NCBI GenBank assembly: GCA_000759755.1
Contig: BBMW01000007.1
Span: forward strand, 62,001 to 126,000
Length of the DNA: 64,000 bases
Source: Citrobacter werkmanii NBRC 105721
GTDB lineage: Bacteria; Pseudomonadota; Gammaproteobacteria; Enterobacterales; Enterobacteriaceae
Direction: 5' to 3'
Under the pieces are notes generated by a model. It saw only the letters and a program-made list of their open reading frames with translations, was not told the DNA's origin and did no database searches. Of the stretch, positions 1-8,818 are shown in pieces. The translations under genes and the position numbers were made by a program. Each line of letters starts with the position of its first letter. Positions within the stretch are counted from its first letter, which is position 1.

Positions 1-2
1 TG

Positions 3-239
3 CCGGTCTACTACAACGATCAGTTCCTTGGCGTCGCCGCCGTCGATCTGCTGGTCAGCCAAATCGAAGCCGAACTGCTCTCCTGCGCTCATCCTGACTA
101 CGTCATACTGACCAATCTGGAAAACAGGATTATCTTCTCCAGTTGGCCTCGCTTTCGCGTGGGGGAGTTACTGTCACCCGCCAACAGCACCGTGGTATAT
201 CAGAGCGACTACTTTATCCTTTATCACTATCAAAACTAA
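3..239 (+). CDS. C-terminal fragment of a PDC/Cache-like sensor protein
   Basis: This is an open frame running in from the left edge and ending at TAA 237-239, giving 78 residues. It opens with PVYYNDQFLGVAAVDL, the strand pattern typical of the second half of a PDC/Cache ligand-binding domain (small-molecule sensor fold), followed by an alternating hydrophobic stretch and a short Tyr-rich tail (YFILYHYQN). No transmembrane helix or output domain follows, so the sensor domain lies at the C-terminus and any output or DNA-binding domain must be upstream, outside the window. The family call rests on pattern recognition of a short fragment and is tentative. It converges on the permease gene with a shared terminator. 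Confidence 0.5.
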   Translation, partial: PVYYNDQFLGVAAVDLLVSQIEAELLSCAHPDYVILTNLENRIIFSSWPRFRVGELLSPANSTVVYQSDYFILYHYQN

Positions 240-260
240 GGGCCCGAAGGCCCTTGTTTT
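238..260. terminator. Bidirectional rho-independent terminator
   Basis: AAGGGCC (238-244) pairs with GGCCCTT (249-255) around a CGAA tetraloop. GTTTT follows on the plus strand, and an A-rich left flank gives a T-run on the minus strand. The stem overlaps the stop codon of the left gene and sits 3 bp from the end of the convergent permease gene. Confidence 0.8.
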
Positions 261-1740
261 AGTTATCCTGCCCCATATTGAGCTTATTGGCGTAAGCAAT
301 AGCATCATTTTCCGGCGCCGCAGAGCGCCCAAACGGTCGGGTCAGGAACATATAGATAAGCCCCGACCCAACGACAATCGCCAGTCCGAACAGCACTGTC
401 CAACGGTCAATGAAGTCGCTGCTATCTGCCGGTTGAGCCAGCAACCAGATCCCACATAATCCATAGGCTAAGGCCAGTACGTTTACAATCACGCCCCAAC
501 CGCCAATGGTCCACTCCCCGGCCGGTTTCCAGCCCTTCAGACGCTGACGTAACGCAGCAAGCACGACCATCTGGAACGAGATATAGATACCGATTACGGC
601 AAACGCGGTAATACGCGACAGGTTGTCTGGCTGGAAATAGACCCAAACGCAGATGATCACCGGCAGTAGGCAACTGACGACCATCGCATTATCCGGAACG
701 CCGTTTTTCGAGATTTTGGACATCCATTCACTTCCCGGCAGCATTCTGTCGCGGGAGAAAGAAAAAATGAGACGACTTAACGCAGCCTGTAGAGACAAAA
801 TGCACGATAACATCGCCACAATCGCGACGATGATAAAGATAGTTGCGCCTGTTTCCCCCAAGGCTTCATTGAGAATGGCGGGGATTGGATCGGACGTTTT
901 ACCATTCACGATACTGACCAGATTCGGTGAAGCCAGCAGATAACCCATCACGGAAATGATGGCGGAAATCGCACCAAATACGATGCTTAAAATCATCGCG
1001 ACCGGGATCTTTTTGCTCGGGTTCTGCACCTCTTCCGCTACGTTACCGCAGGCTTCAAAGCCAAAGAACATAAACAGCCCCATCAGCGCGGCGGACATAA
1101 ACGCGGTGGAGTAGCTTCCGTCCTGAGCAAGCACGCCCATCGAGTCGAAGATGACGGAGAAAGGCTGAGAACGGTGAAAGATCAGCAGATAAATTCCCAG
1201 CGCAATCACGCTGACAATTTCACACCAGAAGCCAATTTTGGCGACCCTGGCCAGGTTTTTGGTCCCGGACATATTAACAGCCATCATCAACAGCAGTAGC
1301 AGGACAGACGTCAGCAACATGGTGGCAGGCGTTTGACCATAGTGGAACAGCGACTCAACAAACGTCGAGGTATATTCCGCAATTGACGTAATGGTGACCA
1401 CCAGCGCCCACAGGTAAATCCAGGCGGCAATCCAGGCATATTTCTTGCCCCATAATCTTCTCGCCCAGGGATACAGTCCACCAGTTATCGGATACTGGGA
1501 AGCGACCTCACCAAACACCAACGCCACTAAAAGCTGGCCACATGCGACGATTAAGATCCACCATACTGCGGGCGGCCCCGCCAGCGTTACGGCCAGCGCA
1601 AACAGCGAATAGACGGCAGTGAGCGGCGAAAGGTAGGTAAACCCCAACGCGAAGTTAGAAATTAAACCGATTGAGCGATTGAACTGTTCTTTGCCATCTT
1701 TTTGAAAATTATCGTTTTTCTTATCAGGTGTCTGTTCCAT
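259..1740 (-). CDS. APC-superfamily amino acid permease
   Basis: A 493-residue polytopic inner-membrane protein. After a polar N-terminus of about 25 residues comes a run of roughly twelve hydrophobic segments. The signature near residues 30-95 (SPLTAVYSLFAL, then QLLVALVFGEVASQYP and GGLYPWARRLWG) is that of the amino acid/choline transporter branch of the APC superfamily, which carries amino acids, GABA, choline or polyamines. FFGFEACGNVAEEVQNPSKKIP around residue 225 is the conserved loop after TM6. The substrate cannot be told from sequence. It is transcribed alone, with no enzyme gene beside it, and converges with the gene at the left edge. There is no exact E. coli counterpart at this position. 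Confidence 0.8.
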   Translation of the reverse strand: MEQTPDKKNDNFQKDGKEQFNRSIGLISNFALGFTYLSPLTAVYSLFALAVTLAGPPAVWWILIVACGQLLVALVFGEVASQYPITGGLYPWARRLWGKKYAWIAAWIYLWALVVTITSIAEYTSTFVESLFHYGQTPATMLLTSVLLLLLMMAVNMSGTKNLARVAKIGFWCEIVSVIALGIYLLIFHRSQPFSVIFDSMGVLAQDGSYSTAFMSAALMGLFMFFGFEACGNVAEEVQNPSKKIPVAMILSIVFGAISAIISVMGYLLASPNLVSIVNGKTSDPIPAILNEALGETGATIFIIVAIVAMLSCILSLQAALSRLIFSFSRDRMLPGSEWMSKISKNGVPDNAMVVSCLLPVIICVWVYFQPDNLSRITAFAVIGIYISFQMVVLAALRQRLKGWKPAGEWTIGGWGVIVNVLALAYGLCGIWLLAQPADSSDFIDRWTVLFGLAIVVGSGLIYMFLTRPFGRSAAPENDAIAYANKLNMGQDN

Positions 1741-2069
1741 ATATCTTTCTCTTTTGTGGAATAGTCGCAGGGTTGAACAATTAATGTATAAAAGATATTA
1801 AGTTATATGTATAGTGATTTTGTCACGCATTTGTTAAAAATGATCGCGCATCACGTTAATGAAAAAGTAGAGATAAAACGGTAGAACGCGCTGGCGTTTA
1901 GCGGTATTTATGACCAACAGCTCTTCGCAGCCGCCATCTGTGGGCCACGCTGCCGGAAAAATATGCGCATCTGATTTAAGTTCGGGGCTAAGTAGCAATA
2001 ATCGCTGCTGTTAAGCAACATTTTTGCAATATAATAGTGTGATGTTAAACGCTGAACCTGAGCAGGTGA
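1741..2069. other. Intergenic region between permease and small ORF
   Basis: This 329 bp AT-rich stretch separates two divergent genes. It must contain the permease promoter on the minus strand. On the plus strand a TATAAT hexamer lies at 2030-2035, 35-40 bp before the small ORF, with no convincing -35 element. No RNA gene or long ORF is convincing here. Confidence 0.4.
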
Positions 2070-2072
2070 ATG

Positions 2073-2213
2073 ATGGAAATTGATCTCGATAATCTGGTCT
2101 TTGATGGACTGGAAGAAGCGCAAGAGCGTAATGCTGAACGTCTGGAAGATGCAGATAAGAAAGCGCAGGAAATTATTGCTGATAATGACTGCGGCGACGC
2201 CTGCAAAATCTGA
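2073..2213 (+). CDS. Small acidic conserved-looking protein of unknown function
   Basis: A 46-residue ORF beginning MEIDLDNLVFDGLEEAQERN and ending DCGDACKI. It is strongly acidic, predicted mostly helical and amphipathic, with no signal peptide or membrane segment and a C-terminal C-x3-C pair (CGDAC) that could bind metal or be redox active. An ATG at 2070 is also in frame, but GAGCAGG at 2060-2066 is better spaced for the ATG at 2073. Support for it being real: a TATAAT at 2030-2035, a ribosome-binding site, and a clean terminator 7 bp after the stop, so the whole cistron looks like a self-contained transcript. I do not recognise a named family and assign no function. Confidence 0.65.
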   Translation: MEIDLDNLVFDGLEEAQERNAERLEDADKKAQEIIADNDCGDACKI

Positions 2214-2219
2214 TTTCCG

Positions 2220-2243
2220 AACCGGCGCAATGCCGGTTTTTTT
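2220..2243 (+). terminator. Rho-independent terminator of the small ORF
   Basis: ACCGGC (2221-2226) and GCCGGT (2232-2237) form a stem with a 5-nt loop, followed by seven T. It lies 7 bp after the stop codon of the 46-residue ORF and ahead of the convergent LysR gene. Confidence 0.85.
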
Positions 2244-2266
2244 ATCGCCTGTTAACCCTTCCCATT

Positions 2267-3175
<909 letters not shown>

Positions 3176-3288
3176 TTAACTTTATTGACCTATGGTACAG
3201 GTCATGAGGGTAATCACGTAGCGTTTGTGAACGTTCGCGCACATCACTCCTGATCTCCCCCCCTTCACTAATAACATTTTGTATATAG

Positions 3289-3306
3289 ATAAGAATTTTT
3301 TCTTAT
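3289..3306. promoter_or_regulatory. Inverted repeat, candidate LysR operator
   Basis: ATAAGAA (3289-3295), TTTT, TTCTTAT (3300-3306) is a perfect 7-bp dyad in the divergent promoter between the LysR gene and the ABC transporter operon. It contains several T-N11-A spacings as expected for LysR-type sites. The T-rich centre means it could also be chance in AT-rich DNA. Confidence 0.4.
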
Positions 3307-3372
3307 TTTGTCTGAATCGTAAGTTATGGGAGCGTAAAAAGCACAAACCAAAAACTACAGGGATTTCATACA

Positions 3373-4206
3373 ATGATGGCAACGAAAATTCACAGCGCTA
3401 AAAAAACACTTCTGGCACTCAGCGTGCTGCTGGCCTCTGGCATGAGCGTTTCGCAAGCTCAGGCCGACCAATTGGCCGATATCAAAGCCGCAGGCGTAGT
3501 AAAAGTGGCGACATTCGACGCCAATCCGCCGTTCGGTTCAGTTGATGCAAAAACGCATAAGATTGTCGGCTACGACGTCGATTTTGCCGAAGCGCTGGCA
3601 AAATCACTGGGGGTAAAACTGGAGCTGGTAGCCACCAACCCGGCCAACCGTATTCCGCTATTACAATCCGGTAAAGCCGATTTAATCGTAGCGGATATCA
3701 CGATCACACCTGAGCGCGCACAGGTGATCGATTTCTCTGTGCCCTATTTTGTCACCGGCCAGCAGTTCCTTGTACCGGCAAAATCTCCGGACAAGCTCGA
3801 TGAATACGGAAAAGCGCGAATCGGCGCGGTAAAAGGGACTACCGGTGAGCAGGCGTTACATCAGCGCTTCCCGCAGTCGCGCGTACTGGCCTATGACGAT
3901 ATTCCCCTGGCATTAACCGCATTACGCAACGGTAATGTGCAGGCCATCACCCAGGACAGTACAATTCTGGCGGGCTTGTTAAGCGGTGCGCCGGATAAAG
4001 CGGATTTCAAAATTTTGCCGGACCTGCTGAGTAAAGAAGAGATCGGCGTGGGGGTAAAAAAAGGCGAACCCGCGCTGTTAAAAGCCGTCAACGATGAACT
4101 CTTGAAGCTGGAGTCTACCGGTCAGGCGGCAAAAATTTATGATGTGTGGTTCGGCCCTGAAACCAAAAACCCGCAGCCCCGCGCCTTTAAAATAGAAGCC
4201 AAGTAA
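3373..4206 (+). CDS. Periplasmic amino acid-binding protein (family 3 SBP) of an ABC transporter
   Basis: A 277-residue secreted binding protein. Residues 1-31 form a Sec signal peptide (charged start, [12 protein letters not shown] core, cleavage after QAQA). The mature part has the family 3 solute-binding pattern: [13 protein letters not shown] at the start of lobe 1, [15 protein letters not shown], then [14 protein letters not shown] and the lobe-2 stretch [12 protein letters not shown]. This is the SBP_bac_3 fold for polar or sulphur amino acids such as glutamate, glutamine or cystine. It is the first gene of an operon with its ATPase and two permeases, and divergent from a LysR gene. AGGG lies about 10 bp before the start. 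The exact substrate is not readable from sequence. Confidence 0.88.
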   Translation: MMATKIHSAKKTLLALSVLLASGMSVSQAQADQLADIKAAGVVKVATFDANPPFGSVDAKTHKIVGYDVDFAEALAKSLGVKLELVATNPANRIPLLQSGKADLIVADITITPERAQVIDFSVPYFVTGQQFLVPAKSPDKLDEYGKARIGAVKGTTGEQALHQRFPQSRVLAYDDIPLALTALRNGNVQAITQDSTILAGLLSGAPDKADFKILPDLLSKEEIGVGVKKGEPALLKAVNDELLKLESTGQAAKIYDVWFGPETKNPQPRAFKIEAK

Positions 4207-4207
4207 T

Positions 4208-5026
4208 ATGCTCTCAGCTCTTTTTCATCGTTCCGCAGCTTCGGCTGCGGATTCTACCCAATTGGGTCAGGCAAGCGTCAAACTGCACAAAGTGTTTAAA
4301 CAGTATGACGCTCATACCGTACTTAACAGCGTCAGCCTGGCAGTTGAACCTGGTGAAGTGGTGACCATTTTGGGTCCCTCTGGCTCTGGAAAATCCACAC
4401 TTATACGTCTTATCAACCAGCTTGAGTCGCTCAGCGGTGGCGAAATTTTCATTGATGGTAAACCGATTAGTCAGTTGCGCGGGGCGGCATTACGCCAGTT
4501 ACGCAGCCGTATCGGTTTTGTATTTCAGCAATTCAATCTCTATTCGCATCTGACCGCGCTGCAAAACATTGCGCTGGCGCTGGAATATGTTCACGGCTGG
4601 AACAAAGCGGAAGCAAAAGGCCGGGCACTCGAATTGCTGGATCAAGTGGGACTGCTCGAGAAAGCCGATGCCTATGCCGCTCAGTTATCCGGCGGGCAGC
4701 AACAGCGCATTGCCATTGCCCGCGCGCTGGCTTCATCGCCACAAATCATTTTGTTTGATGAACCCACCTCCGCGCTGGATCCAGAAATGATCGGCGAAGT
4801 GTTACAAGTGATGAAAAATCTGGCTCACAGCGGTATCACGATGATCGTCGTGACTCATGAAATGCACTTCGCCCGTGAGATTGCCGATCGTGTGGTATTC
4901 ATTGATGGCGGCGATATACTGGAGGTCGCCTCGCCGGAGGATTTCTTCACCCGCCCACAACATCCCAGAACCCAGCGTTTCCTGAAAAAAGTGCTCGACC
5001 CGTTACACCAGGAGTTACCGTTATAA
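4208..5026 (+). CDS. ABC transporter ATP-binding protein, polar amino acid type
   Basis: A 272-residue cytoplasmic ATPase of the GlnQ/HisP class. It shows Walker [10 protein letters not shown] (about residue 56), Q-loop in [13 protein letters not shown], signature LSGGQQQR (about residue 161), Walker [15 protein letters not shown] and the switch histidine in VVTHEMHFA. The first 25 residues before the ATPase fold are a non-conserved Ala/Ser-rich extension longer than in most GlnQ proteins. The start codon lies one base after the stop of the binding-protein gene, so translation is probably coupled. It energises uptake by the two permeases that follow. Confidence 0.92.
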   Translation: MLSALFHRSAASAADSTQLGQASVKLHKVFKQYDAHTVLNSVSLAVEPGEVVTILGPSGSGKSTLIRLINQLESLSGGEIFIDGKPISQLRGAALRQLRSRIGFVFQQFNLYSHLTALQNIALALEYVHGWNKAEAKGRALELLDQVGLLEKADAYAAQLSGGQQQRIAIARALASSPQIILFDEPTSALDPEMIGEVLQVMKNLAHSGITMIVVTHEMHFAREIADRVVFIDGGDILEVASPEDFFTRPQHPRTQRFLKKVLDPLHQELPL

Positions 5027-5811
5027 TGCTGATAATGGACTGGCAGGGGGTGCTGAGCGGGCAACCTCTACAATGGATAATTTCCGGTTTTCTCACCACG
5101 CTATGGGTGACGCTGGCAGGCGTCGCGGTCGCCACTCTCTTTGCTCTCCTACTACTCGGCTTACGTTTGACAGGCAATCGCATTGCCACCGCGGTGGTCG
5201 GCATGTGGGTCTCAGTGTTTCGCAACACGCCTTTACTGGTGCAACTGATGTTCTGGTATTTCGCCGCATGGAATTGGCTCCCCCGTGACGTGATTACCTT
5301 TATTAATGCTGAACACCCGTGGTCTGTTCTGCCGGGTGACGTCTGGTGGTTAACGCCGGAGTTTCTTTGTTCTGCATGGGGGCTGGGTGTTTTTACTTCA
5401 GCCTTTTTGGTCGAGGAGATTGCCTCTGGTTTGCAGGCGGTTTCTGCCGGACAACGCGAGGCGGCCATTGCTCAGGGCTTTTCCGCCTGGGCGGTTTTTC
5501 GTCACATTCTCCTTCCCCAAGGGCTGGCGAACGCATGGCAGCCCATCGTTGGGCAATATCTCAACCTGATGAAACTCTCCTCGCTTGCCAGCGGTATTGG
5601 ATTTGCAGAGTTGACCTATCAGGTGCGGCAAATTGAGAGCTATAACGCGCATGCACTGGAAGCCTTTGCCGTTGGAACAGCCCTCTATCTGTTTATCGGC
5701 ATCGTGCTAGGCATGCTGCTTACGCGTCTTGGTCCGAAATCTGCGTCAGGTAAACCGTTCAGAATAAGAACGCGTCCATTAAGTTTCAGGAGTATCCCAC
5801 ATGATCGCTAA
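5026..5811 (+). CDS. ABC transporter permease, His/Glu/Gln/Arg/opine type
   Basis: A 261-residue inner-membrane permease with about five transmembrane helices. FLTTLWVTLAGVAVATLFALLL opens the fold, VSVFRNTPLLVQLMFWYF is the HEQRo-family signature, and EAAIAQGFSAWAVFRHILLPQGL is the EAA coupling loop that docks on the ATPase. The loop at residues 85-120 is longer than usual for the family. Its ATG shares a base with the stop of the ATPase gene. Its C-terminal 11 bases overlap the second permease, with which it should form a heterodimer. Confidence 0.9.
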   Translation: MLIMDWQGVLSGQPLQWIISGFLTTLWVTLAGVAVATLFALLLLGLRLTGNRIATAVVGMWVSVFRNTPLLVQLMFWYFAAWNWLPRDVITFINAEHPWSVLPGDVWWLTPEFLCSAWGLGVFTSAFLVEEIASGLQAVSAGQREAAIAQGFSAWAVFRHILLPQGLANAWQPIVGQYLNLMKLSSLASGIGFAELTYQVRQIESYNAHALEAFAVGTALYLFIGIVLGMLLTRLGPKSASGKPFRIRTRPLSFRSIPHDR

Positions 5812-6478
5812 TATTTCGGTCATTACTGACAATCTGGACTATCTCCTGTGGGGACGCGTGACCGAAGGCCAACCCGGCGGCGTGCTACTTACTTTGCTGA
5901 TGGCCATCGGCGCGGCATTGCTGGCACTGCCCGGGGGGATAGTTCTTGCCTGCTGCGCCTGGCGTTTTCCGGGCGCGGTTCGCAAAGGACTGTTTATCTG
6001 GGCCGAGTTTATTCGCGGCATTCCGTTAATCTTTGTGATTTTCTGGATGTGGTATTTGCTCCCCATGCTTACCGGAAGCGATCTGCCCGGCGCAGTTACC
6101 GTGACGTTAGCGCTGGCATGGTTCACTGCCGCCTCGGTGATGCACTCGGTGTATGCGGGAATTAGCGCGTTACCTTGCGGGCAATATGAAGCGGCAGTAG
6201 TGCAGGGTTTTCGCCCGTACCAGGCCCTGTGGCTTATTTTATTGCCGCAAGTGCTGCGTAACATTATGCCGTCATTGACAGGGATTTTTATTGGACTACT
6301 GAAGGACACGTCGCTGGCGTTTATCGTCAATGTGCCAGAACTCACGACGGTTGCCGGTCAGGTTAATAGCCGGGTGCAAATCTATCCGGCGGCCATTTTT
6401 ATCTTTACCGGACTGGTCTATTACCTGCTGTGCTTTAGCCTGGAAAAAATCACCCAGCGACGGTTCGCGCTAAAATGA
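5801..6478 (+). CDS. ABC transporter permease, second subunit
   Basis: A 225-residue inner-membrane permease and the partner of the preceding one. Its start lies inside the end of that gene (11 bp overlap) and an AGGAG-like site lies just upstream. IWAEFIRGIPLIFVIFWMWYLLP is the HEQRo-family periplasmic-loop signature and QYEAAVVQGFRPYQALWLILLPQVLRN is the EAA loop. It is the last gene of the four-gene transporter operon. Only 9 bp separate its stop from the end of the convergent ydhT, and no hairpin terminator is visible in that gap. Confidence 0.9.
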   Translation: MIANISVITDNLDYLLWGRVTEGQPGGVLLTLLMAIGAALLALPGGIVLACCAWRFPGAVRKGLFIWAEFIRGIPLIFVIFWMWYLLPMLTGSDLPGAVTVTLALAWFTAASVMHSVYAGISALPCGQYEAAVVQGFRPYQALWLILLPQVLRNIMPSLTGIFIGLLKDTSLAFIVNVPELTTVAGQVNSRVQIYPAAIFIFTGLVYYLLCFSLEKITQRRFALK

Positions 6479-6487
6479 CCTCAGGGC

Positions 6488-7300
6488 TCAACATTCCACG
6501 AACTGGTGGTCTTCGTTGAGCCGATATTTCACGCCAGCCCGGATATTATTTTCGCCCTCAACCGCAAGCGCAAAACGCATTCTTTCGCCATCATGATAGG
6601 CCAACGCCGCGCATCCGCCAGGTCCGAGTATGATCGAATCGACAGCGCCGGTACTGGCAACAACCGCGTTCTCTCCACTGGCAATAATATGGATATTATC
6701 TGCACAATTGGCGATTTTCGATTCCGCGCCGAAACAGGCTAGCTGGGTTAAATCACCGCTGCAGGCAATACGGTTTCTGTCGCCCAGAGAACTGATGCGT
6801 ACACGCATGCCGGTACTGGCGATACGCGTCCCGTCACCCACGCTACTGATACGCGCTGAATTTCCCGCGACCGCAATTCGCCCGCGATCGCCCGAGCTGC
6901 CGATATGCGCGTTATAGCCTACGCTGCCTATACGTACGCTGTAACCTGCACTGGCAATTTGCGCGGCATAGCCAGCGCTGGCGATTTTAACGTTATCATC
7001 CGCACAGCCAAAGCTGACATTATCTTCCGCACTCGCCAGCGGACTGCGGGTTCCCCCCGTCGTTTGCACGCGGGAAATATTTCCCATCGCCCGGATATCC
7101 TGCCGGACAAAACTCTCCTCTTCCCGCCATTTTGACCAACCATATTCCACCAGACTATTTGCCCAGTCGATATACCCTTCCCGCTGGAGCGCACGATGTA
7201 CATCGGCATAACTTCCCCCGGCAGGAAAAGTACGTAGAAACCAGCGATACATTACGGGCCCAACACGCCAGGCCCGTAAGTCATTACGCGTAATCATCAT
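6488..7300 (-). CDS. ydhT: YdhT, repeat protein of the ydh anaerobic redox operon
   Basis: A 270-residue protein matching E. coli YdhT. Residues 1-70 are a mixed, Trp-rich region. Residues 105-228 consist of about 14 tandem nine-residue units of the form (R/Q/H)-I-(A/S/G)-S-x-G-x-x-x, for example QIASAGYSV, RIGSVGYNA, RISSVGDGT. The spacing and the Ile/Gly pattern suggest a beta-solenoid, the last few units being less regular (several Cys). There is no signal peptide. It is the last gene of the ydhYVWXUT operon, 3 bp after ydhU. A scaffold or docking role for the oxidoreductase complex is inference only; no biochemical function is known to me. An adjacent second Met gives an alternative start at 7297. 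Confidence 0.9.
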   Translation of the reverse strand: MMITRNDLRAWRVGPVMYRWFLRTFPAGGSYADVHRALQREGYIDWANSLVEYGWSKWREEESFVRQDIRAMGNISRVQTTGGTRSPLASAEDNVSFGCADDNVKIASAGYAAQIASAGYSVRIGSVGYNAHIGSSGDRGRIAVAGNSARISSVGDGTRIASTGMRVRISSLGDRNRIACSGDLTQLACFGAESKIANCADNIHIIASGENAVVASTGAVDSIILGPGGCAALAYHDGERMRFALAVEGENNIRAGVKYRLNEDHQFVEC

Positions 7301-7303
7301 CGC

Positions 7304-8089
7304 TTAATGCCGGTGATAGCCATCCACCATACACTTGAAGGTTTCGCCCGGCGTGCGGCCCGTAGTGCAAAGATACAGATGCCCAAAAATGAAAAACAGA
7401 CTGACTATTGCCAGCGCAAAATGCGCCTGTAACAACCAGTAACGCACGCCCGGGAACAGATCGCCGACAGCCATCGGATAGAGCGATAACAGACCCGATA
7501 TCAACAACAGCGGCAGCAAACCATACATCACGGCAACATAGGCCGCCTGCTGAAGCGGATTGAATTTCGAACGTGGCGATGCCGGGAACGGATGTGACTC
7601 TCCATGCATAATGCCAAACAGGTAAAAACGCGTTTGTCTTTGCGCTCGTCCGATCCAGCCCTGACGTTGAATAATATAATGATGCCCGTTACCGCCAAAC
7701 AGGTTGATCAGGACAAAACCAATCCAGCAGGCGAGCAGCAAAAAGCCACAGACTTCGTGTACGGTGAGCAGGCTTTTCATCACCGACGCGCTGACGGCCG
7801 AGAAGTGATTGACGAGTCCACTCACCAGAAGAAGCAGAAACAGCAGCGCATTCGACCAGTGCCACAAACGAACGGCCTTCGAGTATAAGTAGACCTTCTC
7901 ACCGTGCCCTGCCGACGCTTTATGCGCGGCACGAAAGCGCAGCATGGCGTGTAGCGCCAGCACCAGCCACATTCCCACCAGCATTAATCCGGCGATGACC
8001 AACCACACAGGCCAGTAGTCAGGTGAAAACATAGGGACATATTGCGCAAGCTGGGCGTGAAACTGTTCGGCATTCTGCGACGCGTTCAT
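7304..8089 (-). CDS. ydhU: YdhU, membrane cytochrome b subunit
   Basis: A 261-residue inner-membrane protein with five hydrophobic segments at about residues 27-53, 78-97, 106-133, 182-208 and 218-244. Histidines at or near helix ends (LWHWSNA, TVHEVCG, QAHFAL, FGHLYL) match di-haem ligation in the cytochrome b561/PhsC family, the quinol-reactive subunits of thiosulphate and formate systems. In the operon it would pass electrons between the quinone pool and the ferredoxin subunits YdhX and YdhY. Its start overlaps the ydhX stop by 4 bp (ATGA). Orthology with E. coli YdhU is clear in length, position and sequence. Confidence 0.92.
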   Translation of the reverse strand: MNASQNAEQFHAQLAQYVPMFSPDYWPVWLVIAGLMLVGMWLVLALHAMLRFRAAHKASAGHGEKVYLYSKAVRLWHWSNALLFLLLLVSGLVNHFSAVSASVMKSLLTVHEVCGFLLLACWIGFVLINLFGGNGHHYIIQRQGWIGRAQRQTRFYLFGIMHGESHPFPASPRSKFNPLQQAAYVAVMYGLLPLLLISGLLSLYPMAVGDLFPGVRYWLLQAHFALAIVSLFFIFGHLYLCTTGRTPGETFKCMVDGYHRH

Positions 8090-8754
8090 ACATTTTCCTT
8101 TTTAATCAAATGTTGACCGAACCGACGATACAGATGGGGTTTCCCGGCGCCTGCAAGTTGATACTCGTAATACTTGTTTTCCCGCAGCCAGGTCTGAATC
8201 TCCGGGCTATCTTCACGACCAAAAATCAGCGCGTGTTCCGGGCAGGCGTTAACACAGATCGGAGGGAAACCTTTCGCCAGACGTGATTCAGCGCAAAAGT
8301 CGCATTTATCAGCCACTTTGGTGCGCGGATTGAGATAGCGTACCTGATAAGGGCACGCGCCTATGCAGTAACTGCAGCCGATACACGAAGACGTATCTAC
8401 CCGCACAATGCCATTCTCATCTCGCCAGGAGGCGCCGGTTGGACAGACCTCGATACAGGGCGCATCATCACAATGCTGGCAGGACTGACGAAAATAGTGA
8501 TACAGCGTTTCGTTGTCGTTATCCGAAACCGGAATATGCGCTATCGACAAACGGCTGCCCTGGTCAGGAACATGATTGGTTTTCCTGCATGCGCGGGCGC
8601 AAATATTACAGCCGTTACACAGAGATTCGTCGTGGATCATGACATAACGAACGCCTTTAGTGCTCCTGGGACTTGCTAACAAACTTTGACCTGGGCCGGT
8701 AAAAAAAATCACCGTCCCCATGCCAATGACAAATTTACGTCGGGTGAAGGACAT
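8086..8754 (-). CDS. ydhX: YdhX, Tat-exported four-cluster ferredoxin subunit
   Basis: A 222-residue electron-transfer protein, the same length as E. coli YdhX when started at the Met of MSFTRRKFV. That start is chosen because AGAGGA lies 8 bp upstream and because TRRKF followed by a hydrophobic core (VIGMGTVIFF) makes a twin-arginine signal; longer in-frame starts lack a good ribosome-binding site. The mature part has four cysteine clusters: CNGCNICARAC, CQHCDDAPCIEVCP, CIGCSYCIGACP and CDFC with a later CVNACP, as in DmsB/NrfC-type proteins with four [4Fe-4S] centres. It presumably connects YdhU to the catalytic subunit in the periplasm or at the membrane. Confidence 0.92.
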   Translation of the reverse strand: MSFTRRKFVIGMGTVIFFTGPGQSLLASPRSTKGVRYVMIHDESLCNGCNICARACRKTNHVPDQGSRLSIAHIPVSDNDNETLYHYFRQSCQHCDDAPCIEVCPTGASWRDENGIVRVDTSSCIGCSYCIGACPYQVRYLNPRTKVADKCDFCAESRLAKGFPPICVNACPEHALIFGREDSPEIQTWLRENKYYEYQLAGAGKPHLYRRFGQHLIKKENV

Positions 8755-8818
8755 CGGGTTATCCTCTAATGCTGTGACAGTGGTCGTCCACACATTCCAT
8801 GACATCAACCTGAAGAAT

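Noticed and set aside
1889-1993. Short frame in the permease/small-ORF gap that could be read as a membrane-protein remnant
   Set aside because: Only about 34 codons, no start signal and no clear similarity; not enough to call a pseudogene.
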